From Gammaproteobacteria bacterium (GTDB lineage: Bacteria > Pseudomonadota > Gammaproteobacteria > Pseudomonadales > Azotimanducaceae_A): a stretch of DNA of 29,009 nt. The translations under genes and the position numbers were made by a program. How positions within the stretch are numbered: the first letter of the stretch is position 1; each line of letters begins with the position of its first letter. The stretch lies in assembly GCA_012960755.1 (NCBI GenBank), contig DUAT01000065.1, forward strand, positions 1 to 29,009, written 5' to 3'. This document shows, piece after piece, positions 1-8,870 of this stretch. The notes beneath the pieces are model-generated. The model did no database searches. It was not told where the DNA came from and saw only the letters and a list, made by a program, of their open reading frames with translations.

Positions 1-760
1 CATGTCACGGTGTCTTAAATTTGAACGATCATCAGCAATTACCATACATGACCGTTCTTCGGAAAATGTGGGTTATAAGGCCTATCCTCCATACCCGTGT
101 AGAGTGTTTTTTCGGGACCCACGATCGAGTCTTTGAGCTACTGCCGATGCAAGGATTGGTTGTGACCAATCTGCTTTTTGCCGTTTCAGCTAAAGGTGGA
201 TCAATTTACATCATCCGTTTCAAAGCGAAGGTTGAACAAGCAAGAAGAAAGTGAAATGGAGGTTCCTCGAGCATAGTGGATGTGCAGCATCTTGGGAAAG
301 CCAATTTAGCAAACAGTTATTCAGCGAAATGACAAAATCGCTGTTGGTACCAGGCAATTAGACACTGATACGACGTCGTATATACATTCTAGCTAGTATT
401 GTACATTCTGAAAATAGTGCCCCCCAAAAAAACAATGTTTCCCGGTTGATCTTGAGCTGCTCTGCTAATCAGATGCAGTCACTAAATTCATACGCGCTGC
501 TTCAGTAATTTGGTAAAACGCGGCATTCGAATCCCAAATTGCGTTGCAAAGTGAATCCGCACGCCAGAATGTAACTAGGTAAAAGTAACTAGTCGAACTG
601 GTTAAATTCCCTTGGATACTGCGCTTCAGCGGCTCGGCATGACTATTGCTCTAAGGATCTTAAACACAATGGTTGCCATCAGACTCAGTGATAAGAAAGT
701 CACTTTGGCAGACATATACAACAGGAAACCAAAGCAATTTGCCATTAGTAGGTACTAAAA
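1..760. other. Intergenic region upstream of the peroxidase gene, no confident gene
   Basis: No convincing intact gene is visible. A 77-codon open frame at 21-254 (+) has no recognisable family; its end faintly resembles the tail of a BrnT-type toxin but not well enough to call. A possible gene remnant on the minus strand (465-652) is listed separately. The last stretch before 761 must hold the peroxidase promoter, but no clear -35/-10 pair stands out. The Shine-Dalgarno match ahead of ATG 761 is weak (an AGGT about ten bases upstream). Confidence 0.5.
465..652 (-). pseudogene. Possible C-terminal remnant of a small (monooxygenase-like?) protein
   Basis: On the minus strand a frame stays open for about 60 codons and ends at a TAG (plus-strand 465-467). 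The translation is protein-like, with a hydrophobic strand followed by a Trp-rich segment (YLVTFWRADSLCNAIWDSNA) and a helical tail. This shape recalls the C-terminal half of ABM-type ferredoxin-like monooxygenases, where a YLLTFW-type strand precedes an amphipathic helix. There is no start codon with a ribosome site and the 5' part is missing. An open frame of this length can arise by chance, so this is only a weak call. Confidence 0.22.
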
Positions 761-3700
761 ATGAAAATTAGATCAAGGCTTTTTTCTAACACAATTGGGA
801 CGCTTCTAATTGTTAGCGCTACTGGTTGGGTTGGAAATACCAACGCAGCCCCAGCCCCCTCCGCAAATCAAGACCTTGCCTTCGATGTCGAAGACATGGA
901 TTTTATCTTGAAGCAAATTAAGTTTGCTGAGCGGCATGCAGATGGCGAAAAGCTATCAGAGATCCTCCCGAACGCAAGTGTCCCCTGGGGCCTTCGGACG
1001 GTGGACGGTTCATTCAACAGTCTGCTACCCGGACAAAGCAAATTTGGCGCAGCTGACGAGTTTTTTCCGTCAGATTTAACAACCACGTTTCGCGACGCGC
1101 AACCTAATCCAGCAGGAGCGCCAACGTCGTATGCTAGTGACACCAATGTTACGGACTCGACGCCGCGACTGATCAGTCACCTGATTACTAACCAATCGAC
1201 CTCGAATCCAGCGGCGGCGATCGCTTCGGCTCGGGAGGGTGGGGTGAATATTGGACCGGGTTTCAGTGGTATTGATCAGTATTTTATACCCAATACGGCA
1301 CCGGACGAGGGTCTCTCGGCTCCAATCAATGGCTTCCTGACCTTCTTTGGACAGTTCTTTGACCACGGTCTCGACCTTGTGAATAAAGGTAATAACGGCT
1401 TTGTTATGATACCTTTACAATCGGATGACCCGTTGTATGATGATAGTCCTGGTGCCATGAACTTCATGGCTATGCCTAGAGCGACGCAGGAGATTGGTCC
1501 CGAAGGCACCAGAGTGTTCCAAAACGCTACAACGCCCCATGTCGACCAGCAACAGACCTACGGTTCTCATTCTTCGTCGCAGATATTGCTTCGTCAATAC
1601 GAGCTCAGACCTTGTCTGACCCGACCCTTAACTGGGTGTCTGCAGTCCACCGGTCAACTCCTTAACGGATACGGTACGGACACTACGCTTGATACCGGTG
1701 ACGACGGTGGAATGGCGACCTGGGATACTGCGCAGGCACAGGCGGAGTTGAAGCTCGGTATAAGCCTTGATGACTTTGATGGTGCCAATATCCCCATGAT
1801 CATGTCCGACGAATATGGCAACTTCATGCCGGGACCTGTTAGTGGCTTACCACAAATTGTATTGGCCAACCCCATGGGGGAATTGTTAGAAGGCAATCTG
1901 GAAAACCCTATTGATGCCAGTCGCGCTGCGCGCGTCAATCACAGCTTCTTTCTTGATGTTGCGCATTCTGCGGCGCCGAAGGGAACTGCCGACTCGAACA
2001 CCATAATAAATCCCCGCACGGATATGCTCAGCGGCCAGCACACGCGTGGTATCCGCGCATCAGGTGTGGACGGTTATGATGATGAGTTGCTAGGCGTACA
2101 CTTTGTCTGTGGTGATGGTCGGTGTAATGAGAATATTGCACTCACCACCATCCATACCATTTTCCATTCCGAGCACAATCGACTCAGTTACGTGGCCAAA
2201 CGTGTGCTGCTTGATGATGGTAATTTAGCAAAACTGAATCAATGGCTCGATACTGACCTGGGCAGCTTGCCTGCCGCATGGACTACTCCTCTATTCTCCG
2301 TTTCGGACGCTTCGCTTGAAAACCAGCGGGCGGTCAGGGATGCTATTGATGCGTTGGGCCTGGATTGGAACGGTGAGCGCATCTTCCAGGCAGCAAGGTT
2401 TGGAACAGAGATGCAGTACAATCGTATCGTTTTTGATGAATTCGCGCCAACCCTCGCGGGGCTGAAAGATGTCTTCGAGGGTTTTCATCCTAAAGTGGAC
2501 CCCACAATCATGCTTGGCTTCGCACAGTCAGTATATCGCTTCGGACACTCCCTGCTGACCCAGACAGTCGATCGTTTTGACGCTGATTTTAATCGCATTA
2601 CAGATACTCATACAAACGACGACTCACAGCTGGGATTGTTCGAGGCTTTTCTCAATCCACTGGCACTCTATAACGCAGGGGAAGATGGTGTCGCCGTGCT
2701 AACGCCTGAGGAAGCAACGGGTGCCGTTATCCGTGGACTCACGCGTACGACCGCCAATGAGATCGACGAGTTTATGACCGGTGCATTGCAGAATAACCTT
2801 GTTGGCCTGCCCCTCGATCTGGGTGCCATCAACATCGCCCGGGGCCGGGATGTAGGTTTACCCTCACTGAATGCAGCACGTCGGACTTTTTTTGATGCTA
2901 CCCAGGATACACGGCTCACGCCTTATAAGAGCTGGGTTGACTATGCCGACAATCTTCGTCACGAGGAATCGCTTGTTAACTTCATTGCGGCCTACGGAAC
3001 TCACTCGACGCTGGCGGGTCCCGACGCCGACAACACCTATTCAGGCCGACGCGCGGCGGCTTGCGCAATAGTCAGTGCCCTGAGCACTGATGCAGCAACA
3101 TATTGCCGGCGCCTTGGCTTTACGGACGGTCCTGCTCCAGCAACGGACGTAACACAAGAAGACCTGAATGCTGCAATCGCGAATGCAGCGGTTGCACAAG
3201 CAGCAGCAGCAGAGGCAGTTCAAGTAGCGACGGATGCGGGGGCGACACTGATAGCCATTACGGCACTGGCGAACGCACCAGCAGCTGCGGCGGCTCAAGC
3301 CGTTGAAGATACAGCAGCTCAGGCCACAGCTCAGGCAGCGGTAGCAGCAGCTGCACAGGCAAGCGCTGATACGGCAGCTCAAACTGCGGCAGATGCGCAG
3401 GCAACAGCCGAGGCACTTCAAGTAACTGCAGATGCGATAACAATTGTTCCAGGAGATCTTTTGAGTTTTGAAAGTGTCGTAAATAACCGTGGTCGATTGA
3501 CTATTAACGCTAGTTGTCCTGCAGGCACTGACCAAATTGTGGTAGACGATCCAAAGGTGACCTGCACCTTAGGTAGGTCAGGGACCTTTCGTTGCCGTGG
3601 CATTGGAAGGCTGGAACCAGGTTTAGTCATCACAGCGACTTGTCTGTCAGAAGGTGTAGATGCAACAGCAACGGCAGCTGTGGTTGCAGCAGCATCAGCA

Positions 3701-6694
3701 GCAGCCGAAGCACAAGCAATAGCCTTAGAGGCTGTTGCAGTCGCAAATGATACACAAGCCATAGCAGATGCTGCAGCGCTAACGGCCACAGTTGCGCAGA
3801 CTAACGCAGATGCGGCAGCAGCTGCAGCGATCATTCTGGCGACAGGCGGTGGGGCAGATTCAACTGCCGCCGCACAAGCTACAAGTGATGCTGTAGCAGC
3901 CGTCTTAGCCGCAGATGCAGAGGCAGCCGCCGCCCTTAATGCGGCGGCCACAGCACAAACAATAGCGGCAGATTTGAGTGCGGCTTTTGCAATAAAAACA
4001 CCGGATCAGACAACGCCAGTAGATTCGCTGGACTTCCTTTACAGTAGAGGTGAATGGACAAGCGATGCTGGTGGAGTAACGACGACGGGTCTTGACGATG
4101 TCGACTTCTGGATCGGCGGTCTGGCCGAAAAACGCATGCCCTTTGGCGGCTATCTTGGGTCGACGCATAATTTCGTCTTCGAAACCCAAATGGAAAGTCT
4201 TCAAAATGGTGATCGACTCTATTACGTCGCACGAACTGGCACGATACACTTATTCAGCGAATTGGAGTCCAACTCGTTTACGGCGTTGGTGATGCGCAAT
4301 ACCAATCTGGGTGAGAACGGTGGCGGTAGTCTGCCAATTAATATTTTCGTCACCCAGAACCATATTTTAGAGGTCAACCCAAGCCAGCAGTTTCAGCAGC
4401 TTAATGCTGCAGGCGATGGTACTACGGCTGATCCCATGGACGGGACGGAACTGATTCCGCTCGTGATCCGCGACGCAGCCTTCTTAACAACCAACATTGA
4501 TGTACCCGATACGACGCGTGTTCTCCAATACACAGGCGGAGATCATGTCACGGTGGGTGGTACGGTTGGTAGCGATACCATAATTGGAGGTATCGGTGAC
4601 GATTCGCTCTACGGTCGAGCGGGTGCTGATCGCATTGAGGGCGGCGATGGTGCTGACCTGATCGAAGGCGGATCGGGTGATGATATCATCACGGATCTCT
4701 CCGGCCCCGACGTCATCGAAGGCGGCGCCGGCAATGACGCTATCTCAAGCGGCAACGAAGAAGACGTCATTTTTGGTGATAGTGGTAATGACTTTATTGT
4801 TAATTCAAGCGAGTTTGGCGAGATCTTCGGCGGCCTGGGTGACGACTTCATCTTTGATGGCTTCCATAATGGCCATATCAGAGGTGGTGCCGGTGACGAC
4901 TGGATGGAAAATCTTGGTGGCGGTGAGGATCTGTTCCAGGGTGATAACGGCGCTGCGCCTGAGGCGGGCGAACCTGCGATCATTGGCAATGATGTCGGAG
5001 TCTCCTATGACGGTAACAACGACTGGGATATGGAAAATGGTGATGACATCGTCATTGACGGACCCGGAATCGATCGCGTGGAAGGCCAGCTTGGATTCGA
5101 CTGGGTCAGCTTTGTGAACGACGAGTCCGGTGTCGACGTCGATTTGGATCTCACTATTTTCAACAAACCGATATTACCCCCATCGAACGATACGGTGAAC
5201 AACCGTTACGACCGCGTCGAGGGGATAAGTGGTTCATCACTTGCAGATATCCTTTCCGGTACAGCGAATGCTGGGGGCGACGACCGGGGTAATGAACTCG
5301 TGAACATTGACCTGATTGCCGGTTTGGCTGTGCTTGTGCCACTTTCGGAGCAAAGACAACTTCAACCTGATGTGATTACGGGCGAGCTACAGTTCGGCTG
5401 GGCCGGTGGTGAGATCATCCTTGGTGGTGGTGGCAGTGACCTCCTGATTGGTGAGGGAGGCAACGATATCATCGATGGTGACGCGTCATTAAGAGTGGCT
5501 ATCAGTACGCCGAATCCGGCGGTCAGATCGGGCTCATTGGGCCAGGCACTTCGAACGGCCAAGGTCGCCGCCAGTTCAGCTGGATCGCAGGCAGACCTGG
5601 ATCAAGATGCTGTGGAGGGATTCGGTGCCGCTCTTGCAGCCGCACAGGCCGCGACTGAAGCAGCGGTAAATGCCGCAGCCGAAGCCCGGTTAGCTGCCGA
5701 TTTGCTAGAAGCGTCAAAAGTAGGCATAAGCGAAATGACTGTCACGGGTGCCCTCGGCAATTTAATTGCCGCGGCCACGGGAGATAATGGGCAGCCATTT
5801 ACCGAAGCATTGTTTAGCTTCCTTGACCTTTGTGCCAGTACTCTGGCTGAAGTTGCGGGCTTCGACGTAGATGCTACGGCTGCAAAAACAGCGCAGGAGG
5901 CAGCTGTTGCGGCGTCGGAAGCTATGGCAGCACAAGCAGCCTTGACGCTGGCATCCGTTCAAGCAACAAGGGATCTGTCAGCAGCAGCTGTGGTAGGTTT
6001 TCAGATGGCTGAGTCGGATGCGCAGGCGGCACTTGATCTGGTGGAAGGCGAGAACATACTGGTTCCCAGCATGCGGGATATCATGGGTGCTGTGTTCGCT
6101 GGTGACATCAATCCTGGTGAGCTCTCTATTTTCAGGGGAATCATTTATGATTCAGACAATACCTCTGTGGATAGCGCCGTATATTCCGGCGTGATGGCGG
6201 ACTACACCATCGAATCGGCATTTACCACGGCTGATGGAACATCTGTTACGCGTGTTACTGACAGTCGCCTCCTTAGCGACGGAAGTGATCTGGTATCAAA
6301 TGTTGAGAGATTGGTGTTCAGCGATATAACCCATGTACTCATCCCCAACACTAATAGTGTGGCAATGGGCGTGCCTACCATTTCTGGCATGCTGGAAGCT
6401 GGTTCGACCCTTGTGGCCTCGATGGCTGACGTTACAGATGAAGACAATATCAATCCTGGCAACCTCGCAGGTGCAATCAACGGTACGGTCGATTTCACTT
6501 GGGCGGTCGAACTGGAGCCTGGCTCGGGTGTCTTCGAACCGTTACTTGCCGATGATAACGGCAATGGCGATTTTGCAGAGGTCCATGGTCAAAACCTGAC
6601 CTTGACAAACGCCGAAGCGGGATTGCGGATCAGAGTCGAAGCTATCTTCCTGGACGACGCGAAAGTGTGGGAAATAGTAAGGTCGGTACCGTAG
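761..6694 (+). CDS. Secreted animal-type haem peroxidase with RTX-like repeats and Ala-rich insertions
   Basis: A 1977-residue protein of the bacterial animal-haem-peroxidase (peroxicin-like) family, predicted to oxidise halides or organic substrates with H2O2 outside the cytoplasm. Residues 1 to about 30 form a Sec signal peptide ending near NAA. Haem motifs are visible: distal FFGQFFDHGLDL (H202), catalytic Arg in GDGRCNEN (R454), HTIFHSEHNRL, proximal YRFGHSLL (H596), and INIARGRDVGL, where many relatives have HGL. The catalytic domain resumes at DVDFWIGGLAEKRMPFGG (from about residue 1100) after an alanine-rich insertion of about 290 residues (about 800-1085). Glycine/aspartate nonapeptide-like calcium repeats (GGSGDDII, GGAGNDAI) occupy about 1260-1400, with a smaller set near 1550-1575. 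A further Ala-rich block lies at about 1590-1765. The C-terminus stops soon after one beta-sandwich-like repeat, where relatives usually carry several. A strong terminator follows. Type I secretion is plausible from the RTX repeats, but no transporter genes are nearby. Confidence 0.93.
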   Translation: MKIRSRLFSNTIGTLLIVSATGWVGNTNAAPAPSANQDLAFDVEDMDFILKQIKFAERHADGEKLSEILPNASVPWGLRTVDGSFNSLLPGQSKFGAADEFFPSDLTTTFRDAQPNPAGAPTSYASDTNVTDSTPRLISHLITNQSTSNPAAAIASAREGGVNIGPGFSGIDQYFIPNTAPDEGLSAPINGFLTFFGQFFDHGLDLVNKGNNGFVMIPLQSDDPLYDDSPGAMNFMAMPRATQEIGPEGTRVFQNATTPHVDQQQTYGSHSSSQILLRQYELRPCLTRPLTGCLQSTGQLLNGYGTDTTLDTGDDGGMATWDTAQAQAELKLGISLDDFDGANIPMIMSDEYGNFMPGPVSGLPQIVLANPMGELLEGNLENPIDASRAARVNHSFFLDVAHSAAPKGTADSNTIINPRTDMLSGQHTRGIRASGVDGYDDELLGVHFVCGDGRCNENIALTTIHTIFHSEHNRLSYVAKRVLLDDGNLAKLNQWLDTDLGSLPAAWTTPLFSVSDASLENQRAVRDAIDALGLDWNGERIFQAARFGTEMQYNRIVFDEFAPTLAGLKDVFEGFHPKVDPTIMLGFAQSVYRFGHSLLTQTVDRFDADFNRITDTHTNDDSQLGLFEAFLNPLALYNAGEDGVAVLTPEEATGAVIRGLTRTTANEIDEFMTGALQNNLVGLPLDLGAINIARGRDVGLPSLNAARRTFFDATQDTRLTPYKSWVDYADNLRHEESLVNFIAAYGTHSTLAGPDADNTYSGRRAAACAIVSALSTDAATYCRRLGFTDGPAPATDVTQEDLNAAIANAAVAQAAAAEAVQVATDAGATLIAITALANAPAAAAAQAVEDTAAQATAQAAVAAAAQASADTAAQTAADAQATAEALQVTADAITIVPGDLLSFESVVNNRGRLTINASCPAGTDQIVVDDPKVTCTLGRSGTFRCRGIGRLEPGLVITATCLSEGVDATATAAVVAAASAAAEAQAIALEAVAVANDTQAIADAAALTATVAQTNADAAAAAAIILATGGGADSTAAAQATSDAVAAVLAADAEAAAALNAAATAQTIAADLSAAFAIKTPDQTTPVDSLDFLYSRGEWTSDAGGVTTTGLDDVDFWIGGLAEKRMPFGGYLGSTHNFVFETQMESLQNGDRLYYVARTGTIHLFSELESNSFTALVMRNTNLGENGGGSLPINIFVTQNHILEVNPSQQFQQLNAAGDGTTADPMDGTELIPLVIRDAAFLTTNIDVPDTTRVLQYTGGDHVTVGGTVGSDTIIGGIGDDSLYGRAGADRIEGGDGADLIEGGSGDDIITDLSGPDVIEGGAGNDAISSGNEEDVIFGDSGNDFIVNSSEFGEIFGGLGDDFIFDGFHNGHIRGGAGDDWMENLGGGEDLFQGDNGAAPEAGEPAIIGNDVGVSYDGNNDWDMENGDDIVIDGPGIDRVEGQLGFDWVSFVNDESGVDVDLDLTIFNKPILPPSNDTVNNRYDRVEGISGSSLADILSGTANAGGDDRGNELVNIDLIAGLAVLVPLSEQRQLQPDVITGELQFGWAGGEIILGGGGSDLLIGEGGNDIIDGDASLRVAISTPNPAVRSGSLGQALRTAKVAASSAGSQADLDQDAVEGFGAALAAAQAATEAAVNAAAEARLAADLLEASKVGISEMTVTGALGNLIAAATGDNGQPFTEALFSFLDLCASTLAEVAGFDVDATAAKTAQEAAVAASEAMAAQAALTLASVQATRDLSAAAVVGFQMAESDAQAALDLVEGENILVPSMRDIMGAVFAGDINPGELSIFRGIIYDSDNTSVDSAVYSGVMADYTIESAFTTADGTSVTRVTDSRLLSDGSDLVSNVERLVFSDITHVLIPNTNSVAMGVPTISGMLEAGSTLVASMADVTDEDNINPGNLAGAINGTVDFTWAVELEPGSGVFEPLLADDNGNGDFAEVHGQNLTLTNAEAGLRIRVEAIFLDDAKVWEIVRSVP

Positions 6695-6711
6695 ACCAGG
6701 GAAAGGAAAGC

Positions 6712-6745
6712 AGCCTGACGATCTTTTGATCGTCAGGCTTTTTTC
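6712..6745 (+). terminator. Strong rho-independent terminator after the peroxidase gene
   Basis: A perfect 12-bp stem (AGCCTGACGATC at 6712-6723 and its reverse complement at 6728-6739) encloses a TTTT loop and is followed by a T run to 6744. It begins 18 bases after the peroxidase stop codon, so the peroxidase is probably a monocistronic transcription unit. Confidence 0.92.
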
Positions 6746-7000
6746 TTACCACCTTCGTACCAATCTCGACGCACACAATGCAATGGTAAATCGATCATTT
6801 GCCTGGTGCGACGATCAAAGGTATACGAGATGATTCAGACTTGACTCTTTTGCCTGGTAGAGGTGTTGTCGGCAACTCCCAGTAAGACTTCTGTTGCGAC
6901 TCCAACACAGATGATGAGAATGTAATGACCAGAGTGAGTTCTCCGTCAATCAGATAACTGGGAAAATCAGTCTTGTGATTTCTTTAGGAGACGTTGTTGC
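6746..7000. other. Spacer between terminator and IS66 remnant
   Basis: No intact gene. On the minus strand a frame stays open from about 6975 down to a TGA at 6795-6797. It has protein-like composition (SYWELPTTPLPGK) but no start, ribosome site or recognisable family. It may be another gene remnant or chance. No IS66 left terminal inverted repeat could be identified. Confidence 0.35.
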
Positions 7001-8406
7001 AAAGTTCAACTCACCTGGTTAAAACGCCGTGTCTTCGGTAACAAGTCAGAGAAACTCCGCTACCTCGATAACCCCAACCAGGTGGAGTTGGATATGAATG
7101 CCGGTGCCAAGGTTGATCCGATTACCGAAGTCGAACAGATCAAGCCCTATAAGCGTCGAAAAAAGAAACCTAAAGCCGGTACACCCGCAGACCGCGGCAT
7201 CCGCTTTGATGAGAAAGATGTTGAGGTTAAGGTCATTGAAGTGCCTTGCCCGGAACTGGAAGGTCCCAACGCTGATGAGTATGAAGTGATCGGCAATCTG
7301 GTTGACTTGGTAAAGCATCGTCAAACCCAGCAAGTCAGTACAACACCCGCTGCGGCAGGCGTCTTTACGCGGAACCAGTTTGATGTCAGCTACATTGTTG
7401 GTTTTGCTGATTGACAAGTTTCTGTATCACCAACCCCTGTATCGCCAGCATCAGCGATTAACGCGCAATGGTATTAAACTCAGCCGTGCCACATTGACCA
7501 ATTTAACTCATCGAGCGATTGAACTTTGTACGCTGATTGTCGACGCGTAGTTGGGCAATGTGCTTCAAAGTCATGTTTTGGCCATCGATGAAACGTCGAT
7601 CAAAGCGAGTAACAAGAAAAAAGGCAAGCTGCACCAGGGTTACTATATACCGGTTTACGGTGATCAGGATGAGATGGTGTTTAACTACTCGCCGTCGAAG
7701 AGCCGACAGCATATTGAAGCGGTGTTATCCGGCTATCAGGGTGTGATCCTGAGTGACGGCAACAGTGCTTATGAAGAATATGCGAAGAAGATGGACGAGG
7801 TTGTTCATGCCCAATGCTGGTCGCATAGCAGGCGTTACTTTGAACGAGCACATGACCAGGAGCCGGTTGAAAGTAAGCAGGCGCTGGATATGATTGCGAA
7901 ACTGTACTCGGCTGACAACAAAATTGAAGATGACTGGCGGGCAGAGAAAAAGATCGAGCATCGTGCTAATCACTGCCAGCCCATTGTCGCGGATTTTTTA
8001 GCTGGTGTTATCAGCAACGGCAGCGTGTGGATCTATTACCCAACAATCCGTTGGCAAAGGCACTGGCTTATGGCAGTCATCGGGAGCAATCATTAAAGGA
8101 GTTTCTTGTTGATCCGGCGATCGCGCTGGACACAAACCATCTTGAAAGAGGCTTGAGGGTCATTCCAATGGGACGCCGTAACTGGCTATTTTGTTGGAGC
8201 GAAGTAGGTGCAAAATATGTTGGCATCATACAGAGCCTGATCGTGACCTGTATTTTGCAGGAGATAAACCCCAACATCTATCTGACTGATATCTTACAAC
8301 GCGTCAAAACACACCCGGCAGACGCCATGATTGAATTGACGCCGCGAGTTTTTGGAAACAGAAATTTACTGACAATCCGTTATTGTCAGATTTGGAGAAT
8401 TTATAG
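7001..8406 (+). pseudogene. tnpC: Decayed IS66-family transposase (TnpC)
   Basis: The pieces together read as an IS66-type TnpC, but in three different frames. The N-terminal part has LKRRVFGNKSEKL; then HQPLYRQHQRL; then the DDE core with LAIDETSIKA, ILSDGNSAYEEYA and AQCWSHSRRYFERA; then LDTNHLERGLRVIPMGRRNW and the IQSLIVTC tail. The lesions visible are a frameshift near 7398-7401, an in-frame TAG at 7548-7550, a frameshift in a six-T run at 7994-7999 and another near 8346-8353. The last frame ends TDNPLLSDLENL at 8406. The 5' end is missing, the total is shorter than usual IS66 TnpC proteins (about 500 residues), and the TnpA and TnpB partners are absent. The element cannot be autonomous. 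Confidence 0.9.
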
Positions 8407-8672
8407 GTGCGTCCTTACATGTCCGGTTACGCTCCGTTTACTCGGCTGATGGTTAGAGAAAATGCTAATCAAAACGGTTTGATACCAAGCATACCTCGAA
8501 TACCACGGTATTCCGGGTTGAGAAACGGAATCAGGATTCGTTTGTGATGATGTAATTGAAAATACTGCGGTATGTCTGCCATGCAGAAAAGCGATTAGAA
8601 CAGGTGTTGTGGATGGTTGATGATCAAAGTGACGCGACACTTAGTCTGACACATAGGAAGAACAAGCAAATG
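8407..8672. other. Non-coding stretch with a short palindrome
   Basis: No supported gene. A 16-bp palindrome, GAATACC-AC-GGTATTC, lies at 8498-8513 and could be an operator half-site pair or a leftover of the mobile element's end. No terminal repeat matching the start of the IS66 remnant was found. Confidence 0.3.
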
Positions 8673-8870
8673 CTATTGCCAGGCAGACAATGTCAGCCAG
8701 GTAGTCGTGTAAACCAATGCGGCTAAAACAGTGATAATGCCCAACAGGGTAGTGATCTGACTAAAGGCGCCCGGATTAAAAATCTGGCTCTGGTTTCGGC
8801 TTCTACCTATTTGTTCAGAAGTTTTCTCTTTAACAGGACTTGTCTGTGTTCTACTCATAATTTTTTTCAT
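8673..8870 (-). CDS. Possible small single-span membrane protein
   Basis: A 65-codon frame. The N-terminal half is polar and basic (SPVKEKTSEQIGRSRNQ), followed by one strongly hydrophobic segment of about 22 residues (TTLLGIITVLAALVYTTTWL) near the C-terminus, giving the profile of a tail-anchored small membrane protein. Two starts are possible (8870 and the in-frame ATG at 8858), and neither has a clear Shine-Dalgarno sequence. No family is recognised. It lies alone in gene-poor DNA between the IS66 remnant and the CTCTT repeat, so it may be a relic. Confidence 0.3.
   Translation of the reverse strand: MKKIMSRTQTSPVKEKTSEQIGRSRNQSQIFNPGAFSQITTLLGIITVLAALVYTTTWLTLSAWQ

Noticed and set aside
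21..254. 77-codon open frame whose end (IYIIRFKAKVEQARRK) faintly resembles a BrnT toxin tail
   Set aside because: The similarity covers only a short basic stretch, the conserved BrnT core is not seen, and no ribosome site or brnA partner follows.
3041..3951. Long minus-strand open frames opposite the alanine-rich part of the peroxidase
   Set aside because: GCA/GCT-rich codons rarely create stops on the other strand; the translations are Cys/Ala-biased shadows without start signals.
4609..5117. Ser/Pro-rich minus-strand frame and Met/Ser-rich plus-strand frame across the calcium repeats
   Set aside because: Both are products of the Gly/Asp repeat codons read out of frame.
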